5,317 nucleotides of DNA from Bacteroidota bacterium (GTDB lineage: Bacteria > Bacteroidota > Bacteroidia > Chitinophagales > Chitinophagaceae): NCBI GenBank assembly GCA_947454745.1, contig CANGMV010000095.1, positions 1 to 5,317 of the forward strand, given 5' to 3'. Both the position numbers and the translations under genes were made by a program. Below, piece after piece: positions 1 to 5,317 of the stretch (position 1 is the first letter of the stretch; each line of letters opens with the position of its first letter). The notes under the pieces were generated by a model that searched no databases, had not been told where the DNA came from, and saw nothing but the letters and a program-made list of their open reading frames with translations.

Positions 1-329
1 GTGTCGGCAGAAATTGAAAAATGTTGTTTTTCATCTACTAAAAAATCAAACAAGATGCTCATTTTTGGAGACACAATAAAGTAGATCCCGGGTGTTAATT
101 TTTCTTTAGACTGGAATACGCCTTCACTTTTCTCATTTAAAATACAGGAGTCGGCCAATACTTTATTGTTGCCGTAATTGGCACCAATGTATATTTTAGT
201 ATTTTGATAAGGTTTAAGGCTAATTTGAATAGCGCGTCCCGGGTTGGCATTATTTGGGCCAGCTGGTTTTTTGGTTTGTGCAATTAATACCAAAGGAAAC
301 AACAATAGAGCAGTCAGTATCTTTTTCAT
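1..329 (-). CDS. Secreted DUF5106/DUF4369-like protein, probable N-terminus of a thioredoxin-family protein (partial, 3' end outside window)
   Basis: An open frame reads leftward from an ATG at 329-327 for 109 codons to the window edge without a stop, so the C-terminal part is missing. Residues 1-17 (MKKILTALLLFPLVLIA) are a typical signal peptide, with likely cleavage after Ala17 before QTKK, so the protein should be exported. The mature part begins with a Pro/Asn-rich linker (about 19-33), then a beta-rich stretch with IQISLKPYQNTKIYIG, PGIYFIVSP (80-88) and ILFDFLVDEKQHFSISAD. From memory this matches the N-terminal domain (DUF5106/DUF4369-like) placed before a TlpA/thioredoxin fold in many Bacteroidota periplasmic or outer-membrane-associated proteins. 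The thioredoxin domain itself would lie outside the window, so that role is inferred. The gene is divergent from rlmD across an 85-base gap. A plain hypothetical secreted protein is the alternative. Confidence 0.8.
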   Translation of the reverse strand, partial: MKKILTALLLFPLVLIAQTKKPAGPNNANPGRAIQISLKPYQNTKIYIGANYGNNKVLADSCILNEKSEGVFQSKEKLTPGIYFIVSPKMSILFDFLVDEKQHFSISAD

Positions 330-335
330 TTTGTA

Positions 336-343
336 AAAATATA
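336..343 (-). promoter_or_regulatory. Candidate -7 box for the leftward secreted-protein gene
   Basis: On the minus strand TATATTTT (343 down to 336) matches the Bacteroidota -7 consensus TAnnTTTG at all fixed positions but the last. It ends 6 bases before the ATG at 329, much like the boxes before rlmD and cysS. No TTG -33 element is visible at the expected distance upstream, and the area is AT-rich, so this is a weak call that rests mainly on position. Confidence 0.3.
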
Positions 344-346
344 AAT

Positions 347-366
347 TAAATGAACATGTTAATTTA
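347..366. repeat. 20-bp imperfect palindrome in the divergent intergenic region
   Basis: The left arm TAAATGAACA (347-356) and right arm TGTTAATTTA (357-366) are inverted copies matching at 9 of 10 positions, with no spacer and a perfect AACATGTT core at 353-360. It lies between the two divergent promoters, just upstream of the leftward candidate -7 box and 13 bases before the rlmD -33 element. This is where a dimeric regulator could bind and affect either gene. No regulator is encoded nearby, and AT-rich sequence forms such palindromes by chance fairly often. Confidence 0.35.
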
Positions 367-379
367 TAGCTGCATTTAC

Positions 380-409
380 TTTGAATATACCTTGTGTTGA
401 GTACCTTTG
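380..409 (+). promoter_or_regulatory. Bacteroidota-type promoter for rlmD and the downstream genes
   Basis: A -33 element TTTG (380-383) is followed after 18 bases by TACCTTTG (402-409), a full match to the Bacteroidota -7 consensus TAnnTTTG read by their primary sigma factor. The spacing is within the known range. Transcription would start about 3-5 bases after the box, near 412-414, so the mRNA would begin almost at the GTG at 415. This makes the in-frame GTG at 394 and TTG at 397 unusable on this transcript and decides the start call for rlmD. Confidence 0.65.
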
Positions 410-414
410 TCCAA

Positions 415-1836
415 GTGAGAAAATTTAAGCAAAAACCTATTTTAGAAAAGGTCCTTATTGAGGACTATGCAGCCGAAGGAAAGTCCTTGGCTAGAGTAGA
501 CGGGAAAGTGGTGTTCGTAGAAGGCGCCGTACCCGGAGATGTCGTGGACGTTCAATTACAAAAAAACAAAGCCGACTGGGCCGAGGGTTTTGTAAAGCAA
601 TTCCATAGCTATTCAGATATAAGGGTAACCCCATTTTGTAAACACTTTGGTGTATGCGGTGGATGCCAATGGCAAATGCTTCCATATGAGCAACAATTAA
701 AATACAAGCACAAACAAGTAGTAGATAATTTAACACGAATTGCAAAAGTTGAGCTTCCTGAAATTCCTGCAATTTTAGGCGCAACGCTAACCGAGGGCTA
801 CCGAAACAAAGTGGAATATACTTTTGCTACCGAAAAATTTATCCCATTCGATGAGTTTAAGGCGATGAAGGCTTCGGGGGAGGAGTTGGTTAAATCACCT
901 GGTGCTGGTGGTTTTCATGCAAGAGGATTTTTTGAAAAAGTAGTAGAAATTGATACTTGTTATTTACAAATAGAGCCGACCAATTTAATGCGTAAAGCCG
1001 TAGTGAGTTTTGCTATTGAAAATGAAATGCCTTTTTATAATATCAAACAACACCAAGGATGGTTGCGCAATATGTTTGTGCGCAATACGACGGGTGGCGA
1101 GTGGATGGTGAATTTGATATTGGGTTATGAGGATAAAGAAAAAAGAGAAGCGCTTTTAAATTTATTATTACAACAGTTCCCTCAAATTACTACACTGTTA
1201 TATACAATCAATACAAAGCGTAATGACAGTATGCAGGATTTAGTACCGCAGGTTTTTTCTGGAAATGGATATATCACAGAAATGCTTGAAGATTTTGCTT
1301 TTAAAATTAGTCCAAAATCTTTTTTTCAAACCAATTCAAAACAAGCGGAACGTTTGTACCAAGTAACACGTGATTTTGCGGAATTAACAGGAAAGGAGGT
1401 CGTATACGATTTGTATTGCGGTACAGGGAGCATTGGAATTTTTTGTAGCAAGCAAGCTAAAAAAATTGTGGGCGTAGAATTTGTGGCCGAGGCCATTGAA
1501 GATGCGAAGATCAACGCGCGTATGAATAACTTAACGGATACGGCATTTTTTGCAGGGGATGTTATTGATATATGTGACGATGCATTTTTTGAAACACACG
1601 GAAAGCCCGATGTGATTATTACCGATCCGCCACGCGCAGGTATGCACGAAAAATTAGTCCGTAAATTATTAGATATGGAGGCGCCTACAATTGTTTATGT
1701 AAGCTGTAATCCAGCAACACAAGCAAGAGACCTGGCCTTATTAGACGAAAAATATAAAGTAACCAAAATACAACCTGTAGATATGTTCCCACATACGCTA
1801 CATATTGAGAATGTGGTACAATTAAAAAGAAAGTAA
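415..1836 (+). CDS. rlmD: 23S rRNA (uracil-C5)-methyltransferase, RlmD/RumA type
   Basis: This is a SAM-dependent RNA m5U methyltransferase of the TrmA/RlmC/RlmD family, which in E. coli methylates U1939 of 23S rRNA. With the GTG at 415 as start it has 473 residues. An N-terminal TRAM-like RNA-binding domain (about 5-60) is followed by 4Fe-4S cluster cysteines C75, C81 and C84 (in FCKHFGVCGGC) and C182 (IDTCYL). The C-terminal Rossmann methyltransferase domain shows FFQTN (303-307), SAM motif DLYCGTGSIG (332-341), DPPRAG (404-409), SCNP with catalytic nucleophile C431, and the HIEN motif with the conserved Glu465. All catalytic and cluster residues are present. The frame is also open from GTG 394, but the promoter overlaps that start and the family resemblance begins at VRKFKQKP, so 415 is preferred. 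As some bacteria use one enzyme for U747 and U1939 (RlmCD), exact site specificity is uncertain. It heads the rightward gene cluster. Confidence 0.93.
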   Translation: MRKFKQKPILEKVLIEDYAAEGKSLARVDGKVVFVEGAVPGDVVDVQLQKNKADWAEGFVKQFHSYSDIRVTPFCKHFGVCGGCQWQMLPYEQQLKYKHKQVVDNLTRIAKVELPEIPAILGATLTEGYRNKVEYTFATEKFIPFDEFKAMKASGEELVKSPGAGGFHARGFFEKVVEIDTCYLQIEPTNLMRKAVVSFAIENEMPFYNIKQHQGWLRNMFVRNTTGGEWMVNLILGYEDKEKREALLNLLLQQFPQITTLLYTINTKRNDSMQDLVPQVFSGNGYITEMLEDFAFKISPKSFFQTNSKQAERLYQVTRDFAELTGKEVVYDLYCGTGSIGIFCSKQAKKIVGVEFVAEAIEDAKINARMNNLTDTAFFAGDVIDICDDAFFETHGKPDVIITDPPRAGMHEKLVRKLLDMEAPTIVYVSCNPATQARDLALLDEKYKVTKIQPVDMFPHTLHIENVVQLKRK

Positions 1837-1850
1837 ATTAACTATATAAC

Positions 1851-2570
1851 ATGACCCAGTTTAGACCTTCATCCTATAATAGTTTGCCAACCATTATTAA
1901 AAACTTACTCATTATAAATGGGTTAATGTTTTTGGCGCAAAACACCATTGCGGGACCTACAAGTTCTTTTTCATTCGAAGATATTTTTGCTTTACACGCT
2001 TTTCAAAGTGATTTATTTAGGCCATGGCAATTGATCACGCATATGTTTTTGCATGGGGACCTAGGTCATATTTTTGGAAACATGTTGGCCTTATGGATGT
2101 TCGGTTCTATATTAGAAAACATTTGGGGTCCAAAACAATTTCTATTGTTTTATTTTTTATGTGGAGTGGGTGCGGCCATGATTCATTTGGGTATACTTTC
2201 CTTTGAGTTAATGGATGCGACCAAATATTATCATGAATTAATTACTTCTGGTGCTACGCAAACAGCCGATGCCATTGAGTTTATGGCAAGGTATAAGGCT
2301 CGAGTTGATGTTGCTACTTTAGGAGCAAGTGGTGCTGTGTTTGGAATTTTAATTGCCTTTGTATATTTATTTCCCAATACCTATATCTATATTTATTTCT
2401 TCATTCCCATGAAAGCAAAGTGGTTGGGTATATTATATTTTTCCTATGAATTGTTTTTTGCACTAAAAAATTCAGCAGGGGATAATGTTGCAAGATGGGC
2501 ACATGTGGGCGGTGCATTGGTGGGATTTGTGTTGGTTTATATTTGGAAGAAAAGAAACAGAAGATTTTAA
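1851..2570 (+). CDS. Rhomboid family intramembrane serine protease (catalytically intact)
   Basis: Rhomboids cut other membrane proteins within or next to their transmembrane segments. This 239-residue protein shows about six hydrophobic helices (near 13-31, 71-90, 97-118, 156-175, 189-206 and 214-231). The oxyanion-hole motif H73-x3-N77 sits in HGDLGHIFGNM, the nucleophile Ser160 in GASG (158-161), and the catalytic His218 in AHVGG, so the full Ser-His dyad and Asn are present, equivalent to GlpG His150, Asn154, Ser201 and His254. A polar loop of roughly 35 residues (about 120-155) lies before the Ser helix. The gene starts 14 bases after the rlmD stop with no promoter box visible between them, so cotranscription is likely. 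It is followed 25 bases later by a second, degenerate rhomboid. Its substrate cannot be told from the sequence; the neighbouring membrane proteins are candidates. Confidence 0.93.
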   Translation: MTQFRPSSYNSLPTIIKNLLIINGLMFLAQNTIAGPTSSFSFEDIFALHAFQSDLFRPWQLITHMFLHGDLGHIFGNMLALWMFGSILENIWGPKQFLLFYFLCGVGAAMIHLGILSFELMDATKYYHELITSGATQTADAIEFMARYKARVDVATLGASGAVFGILIAFVYLFPNTYIYIYFFIPMKAKWLGILYFSYELFFALKNSAGDNVARWAHVGGALVGFVLVYIWKKRNRRF

Positions 2571-2595
2571 TTGGGGCGAAAATAAATTTAATTAA

Positions 2596-3282
2596 ATGCA
2601 AACAGAACAGGATCAAAAACCATTATTGGGTGCGGACAACAATAGCCTTGTTGCTTTGTTGGCCATTAATCTTGTAGGTTATGTGATTTTAGGATTAATA
2701 AAAGTCGTGTATTATTTAGAGAGCTTACCACTTGAGCAATTCTATGCACAAATATTTCAACCCTTTACTTTACAAGCAAATTGGATCAGTCACCCATGGT
2801 CATTATTAACTTACAATTGGGTGCATGATGGATTTTGGATTTTATTTGCGAATATGATTTGGTTAAGTGCCTTTAGTTATACGCTACAAACAAAAGGAGC
2901 CAATAAACATATCTTCCCTATATATTTTTATAGTGGTATAGTTGGCGCGATTGCATTTATAATCATAGGTGCTAATCAGCCTTTAATGGGGGCAGGTGTA
3001 AGTGTTACAGCATTGGTCATGGCAACAATGGCCCTAGTGCCAAATCATAAATTACTCTCTAATATGGCGGGCGGTATTCCCTTGTGGTTAGTAGGATTGG
3101 CGTATATATTATTACAAGGATATGCTATGTTGGACGAGCCAATTGCAGTGGATATTGCAACACTGGTAGGTGGTCTTACAGGCGTTATTTATATCCTGTT
3201 ATTAAAAAAAGGCACCGATTTAGGAAAATGGATGCACCAACTATTACATTTGTTAAATAATAGTTTAGCTCCTAAAAATTAA
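2596..3282 (+). CDS. Rhomboid family protein lacking catalytic residues (probable pseudoprotease)
   Basis: This 228-residue protein has about six hydrophobic helices (near 17-38, 80-98, 107-126, 129-148, 159-176, 184-203) and aligns with the upstream rhomboid around each active-site motif. LLTYNWVHDGFWILFANM matches LITHMFLHGDLGHIFGNM without gaps: His77 and Asn86 are kept, but the His of HxxxN is Ile82. The GASG nucleophile motif reads GAGV (132-135), so Ser is Gly134. The last-helix AHVGG reads ATLVGG, so the catalytic His is Thr189. With Ser and His both lost it should not be a protease. The reading frame is intact and tightly packed, which argues for a retained non-catalytic role, such as substrate binding or regulation of the neighbouring rhomboid, by analogy with eukaryotic iRhoms. 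Ser136, two residues after Gly134, could conceivably be a shifted nucleophile, but no partner His remains at the usual site. Confidence 0.85.
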   Translation: MQTEQDQKPLLGADNNSLVALLAINLVGYVILGLIKVVYYLESLPLEQFYAQIFQPFTLQANWISHPWSLLTYNWVHDGFWILFANMIWLSAFSYTLQTKGANKHIFPIYFYSGIVGAIAFIIIGANQPLMGAGVSVTALVMATMALVPNHKLLSNMAGGIPLWLVGLAYILLQGYAMLDEPIAVDIATLVGGLTGVIYILLLKKGTDLGKWMHQLLHLLNNSLAPKN

Positions 3283-4370
3283 TGGCGAAAAAATCACCCA
3301 TAAGACGATTTGGAAAAAAGGTACTTATTCTTTTGAATATTGTTGTGTCTGTTTTGTTATTGTATCCATTGTTTTTTTCACCTATTTCATTGATATGGGT
3401 AAATGGTTTTTTGGGTTTGGCTACTCCTTATTTATTAGCATTGGAAATACTGTTACTCTTTTTTTGGTTAATTGTTAAACCATGGTTGTCCCTGCCTTCT
3501 GTTATTAGCTTGGTTGTTGGATGGAAATTAATTTTAGTATTAGTTGGATTGCATCCCGGTATTCCATTTTCTCAAAAAAAGAAAGACAACACATTAAGAA
3601 TTATTAGTTGGAATGTAAAGGGCTTTAATGGCGTACAACCCAATAGTACTATGAAGTTGCGCACCCAGGATATTGCCTATACGATACAAAAGTGGAATCC
3701 CGATATTATTTGTATGCAGGAATACAACACCAACGAAAGATCGGGTGATATAGCCAATCATGCACAATATTTTGCCGAAAAATATCCCTACTCATTTTTT
3801 TCAAAGGACTATCAAACCCTACAAGCCGCTTATTATGCAGGCTGTATTATTTATTCCAAATACAAGATCCTTCATGCAGAGCGTATTCCTTATACGAATC
3901 AAGAAAGTTTAATATACGCAACCATTTTAAAAGGGGACGACACCATCCGGGTGTTTACGACCCATTTAGCATCTTATCGATTTAAACAAAACGATTTTGA
4001 TGCTATTGATGATGCTACTAAAAACAAATGGAGTGTGGTGCGTAAAATGAAACACGCTTTTTCCGAAAGAGCTATACAAGCCGACATTGTGCAAGCACAT
4101 ATCAATGCAAGTCCGTATCCTACGATATTAACGGGCGATTTTAACGATGTGCCTAATTCTTATACATATCGACATATAAGCAATGGGTGGAAGGATGCGT
4201 TCTTAGAAAAAGGATTTGGTATTGGTGCCACTTATATGGGACTATCTCCAATTTTGCGCATTGATTATATTTTAGCCAATAAATCATGGGAGGTAAAAGC
4301 ATGGGATCAGGTAGACGAGAACCTAAGTGATCACCATATGATTATGGCCGACTTATTATTGAAAAAATAA
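3282..4370 (+). CDS. Membrane-anchored endonuclease/exonuclease/phosphatase (EEP) family protein
   Basis: The EEP fold includes DNase I, exonuclease III, inositol phosphatases and sphingomyelinases, all metal-dependent phosphoesterases. This 362-residue protein starts with a basic N-terminus ([11 protein letters not shown]), then three hydrophobic helices (about 14-34, 42-65, 72-91) and a catalytic domain from about 104. The domain shows SWNVKGFNG (Asn111), ICMQEYN (metal-binding Glu147), FTTHL (His228), TGDFND (Asp286, Asn288), RIDYI (Asp328) and SDHH (Ser349-Asp350-His351), a complete set of EEP motifs. By the positive-inside rule, with Lys66 between helices 2 and 3, three helices place the catalytic domain in the periplasm. 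Its ATG overlaps the pseudo-rhomboid stop by one base (TAATG), suggesting translational coupling. The layout resembles YafD-like proteins. The substrate (nucleic acid, phospholipid or other phosphodiester) cannot be told from these motifs. Confidence 0.9.
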   Translation: MAKKSPIRRFGKKVLILLNIVVSVLLLYPLFFSPISLIWVNGFLGLATPYLLALEILLLFFWLIVKPWLSLPSVISLVVGWKLILVLVGLHPGIPFSQKKKDNTLRIISWNVKGFNGVQPNSTMKLRTQDIAYTIQKWNPDIICMQEYNTNERSGDIANHAQYFAEKYPYSFFSKDYQTLQAAYYAGCIIYSKYKILHAERIPYTNQESLIYATILKGDDTIRVFTTHLASYRFKQNDFDAIDDATKNKWSVVRKMKHAFSERAIQADIVQAHINASPYPTILTGDFNDVPNSYTYRHISNGWKDAFLEKGFGIGATYMGLSPILRIDYILANKSWEVKAWDQVDENLSDHHMIMADLLLKK

Positions 4371-4372
4371 AA

Positions 4373-4380
4373 TATCTTTG
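4373..4380 (+). promoter_or_regulatory. Candidate -7 promoter box for cysS
   Basis: TATCTTTG fully matches the Bacteroidota -7 consensus TAnnTTTG and lies between the EEP stop codon (4368-4370) and the cysS ATG, ending 10 bases before the start. The transcript would have a leader of only about 5-8 bases. The -33 element is poor: no TTG lies 17-23 bases upstream, and the nearest TTG (4359-4361) is only 11 bases away. No terminator is visible before it, so readthrough from the EEP gene may also feed cysS. Confidence 0.5.
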
Positions 4381-4390
4381 TGCCTACATT

Positions 4391-5317
4391 ATGGCACTTA
4401 AAATATACAACTCCCTTACCCGTCAAAAAGAAGTTTTCGAACCTATTAACGCTCCCTATGTGGGCATGTACGTTTGCGGACCTACCGTGAGTGGAGAAAG
4501 CCATTTGGGCCATGCACGTCCATTTATCACATTCGATGTAGTGTATCGTTATTTATTACATAAGGGCTATAAAGTGCGTTATGTTCGTAATATAACCGAT
4601 GCAGGACATTTTGAAGAGGAAGGAAAACAAGCCGAAGATAAAATTGCGTCCAAAGCCATTTTAGAAAAATTGGAGCCTATGGAATTGGTGCAAAAATATA
4701 CGCACTTATACCATTGGGCCATGGAGCAATTTAACAATATGCCACCAAGTATTGAGCCTACTGCAACAGGTCATATTGTAGAGCAAATTGAAATGATTAA
4801 AACCATTATTAAAGATGGTTATGGATATGAAAGTAATGGATCGGTTTATTTTGATGTAGTTAAATACAACGACGATTATTCTAAAAAAAATCAGCCCTAT
4901 GGAATTTTGAGCGGCCGTAATTTAGAAGAACAATTAGAAACAACACGTGAGTTAGAAAATCAGGAAGAGAAAAGAAATAAAGTAGATTTTGCTTTATGGA
5001 AAAAAGCACCAGCCGAACATATCATGCGCTGGCAAAGCCCTTGGGGAGAAGGTTTCCCGGGATGGCATATTGAGTGTTCTGCAATGGCAACAAAATATTT
5101 AGGCAAACAATTTGATATACATGGAGGTGGGATGGACTTACAATTTCCACACCACGAATGTGAGATTGCGCAAAGCAATGTGTGCAATCACGAAATACCT
5201 GCGCGTTATTGGATGCACAATAATATGATTACCATTAACGGTCGCAAGATGGGTAAGAGCTATAACAATGTGATTAAATTAAGTGAATTGTTTACCGGCA
5301 ATCACCACGAATTAACA
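4391..5317 (+). CDS. cysS: Cysteinyl-tRNA synthetase (partial, C-terminus outside window)
   Basis: This class I aminoacyl-tRNA synthetase charges tRNA-Cys with cysteine in the cytoplasm. An open frame of 309 codons runs from ATG 4391 ([18 protein letters not shown]) exactly in frame to the window edge; a complete enzyme has roughly 460-500 residues, so the end of the catalytic domain and the anticodon-binding part are missing. The HIGH signature is HLGH (38-41) in SHLGHARPF. The zinc ligands that select cysteine are all present: C29 (in YVCGPTV), C229 (in WHIECSA), H254 and E258 (in FPHHECE), in register with E. coli C28, C209, H234 and E238. The KMSKS loop reads KMGKS (286-290), as I recall for Bacteroidota CysRS. 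The roughly 19 extra residues relative to E. coli between the first and second zinc ligands include the segment around [15 protein letters not shown]. It has its own candidate promoter and no functional link to the preceding gene is evident. Confidence 0.96.
   Translation, partial: MALKIYNSLTRQKEVFEPINAPYVGMYVCGPTVSGESHLGHARPFITFDVVYRYLLHKGYKVRYVRNITDAGHFEEEGKQAEDKIASKAILEKLEPMELVQKYTHLYHWAMEQFNNMPPSIEPTATGHIVEQIEMIKTIIKDGYGYESNGSVYFDVVKYNDDYSKKNQPYGILSGRNLEEQLETTRELENQEEKRNKVDFALWKKAPAEHIMRWQSPWGEGFPGWHIECSAMATKYLGKQFDIHGGGMDLQFPHHECEIAQSNVCNHEIPARYWMHNNMITINGRKMGKSYNNVIKLSELFTGNHHELT

Noticed and set aside
394..414. Upstream extension of rlmD to GTG 394 or TTG 397
   Set aside because: The extension overlaps a good promoter whose transcript would begin downstream of these codons, and the family resemblance starts at the residues after GTG 415.
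491..784. Minus-strand open frame of 97 codons inside rlmD
   Set aside because: It lies wholly inside the well-supported rlmD frame, and its translation shows no recognisable domain or start signal; it is a shadow frame.
819..826. TACTTTTG, a match to the -7 consensus inside rlmD
   Set aside because: It is deep inside a coding region with no start codon in a sensible position; about three such matches per strand are expected by chance at this base composition.
2495..2677. Plus-strand open frame bridging the two rhomboid genes
   Set aside because: It overlaps the end of one rhomboid and the start of the next in another frame, both of which have clear family motifs; there is no frameshift to explain, since each rhomboid is complete.
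4371..4390. Possible terminator between the EEP gene and cysS
   Set aside because: No GC-rich inverted repeat followed by a T-run is present in this 20-base gap, so no terminator is called.
4331..4513. Minus-strand open frame across the EEP/cysS junction
   Set aside because: It overlaps the conserved C-terminal SDHH region of the EEP gene and the CysRS HLGH motif; both plus-strand genes are far better supported.
4960..5187. Minus-strand open frame of 75 codons inside cysS
   Set aside because: The plus strand here encodes the CysRS zinc-site region with all ligands, so the antisense frame, despite several cysteines, is a by-product.

Overview
The window comes from a Bacteroidota chromosome, most likely Chitinophagaceae or a close relative. 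The reasons are the AT-rich sequence, start codons without Shine-Dalgarno motifs, promoter boxes of the Bacteroidota type (TAnnTTTG), a Bacteroidota-style secreted protein with a DUF5106/DUF4369-like N-terminus, a CysRS with KMGKS instead of KMSKS, and a tandem rhomboid pair. The family-level placement is inferred from remembered protein similarity, not from a search.

Layout. On the minus strand, positions 1-329 hold the 5' part of a secreted protein gene that runs off the left edge. An 85-base divergent intergenic region (330-414) holds a good Bacteroidota promoter for the rightward genes, a weaker candidate for the leftward gene, and a 20-bp imperfect palindrome. Four tightly packed plus-strand genes follow: a RlmD-type 23S rRNA m5U methyltransferase (start most likely the GTG at 415), an intact rhomboid intramembrane protease (1851-2570), a rhomboid homologue that has lost its catalytic residues (2596-3282), and a membrane-anchored endonuclease/exonuclease/phosphatase (EEP) family protein (3282-4370). 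The gaps are 14 and 25 bases, then a 1-base TAATG overlap, so these four look like one transcription unit. After 20 bases comes cysS (cysteinyl-tRNA synthetase), cut by the right edge, with its own promoter box just before its start codon.

How the genes fit together. rlmD and cysS are translation housekeeping genes. The three membrane-protein genes between them form the more interesting unit: an apparently active rhomboid, a pseudo-rhomboid and an EEP enzyme whose catalytic domain is predicted to face the periplasm. A regulatory link among these three is inference. No gene-free stretch exceeds 300 bases, and I saw no tRNA, rRNA, CRISPR array, insertion sequence or convincing terminator hairpin. 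I found no clearly novel defence or mobile system; the best lead is the rhomboid/pseudo-rhomboid/EEP cluster.
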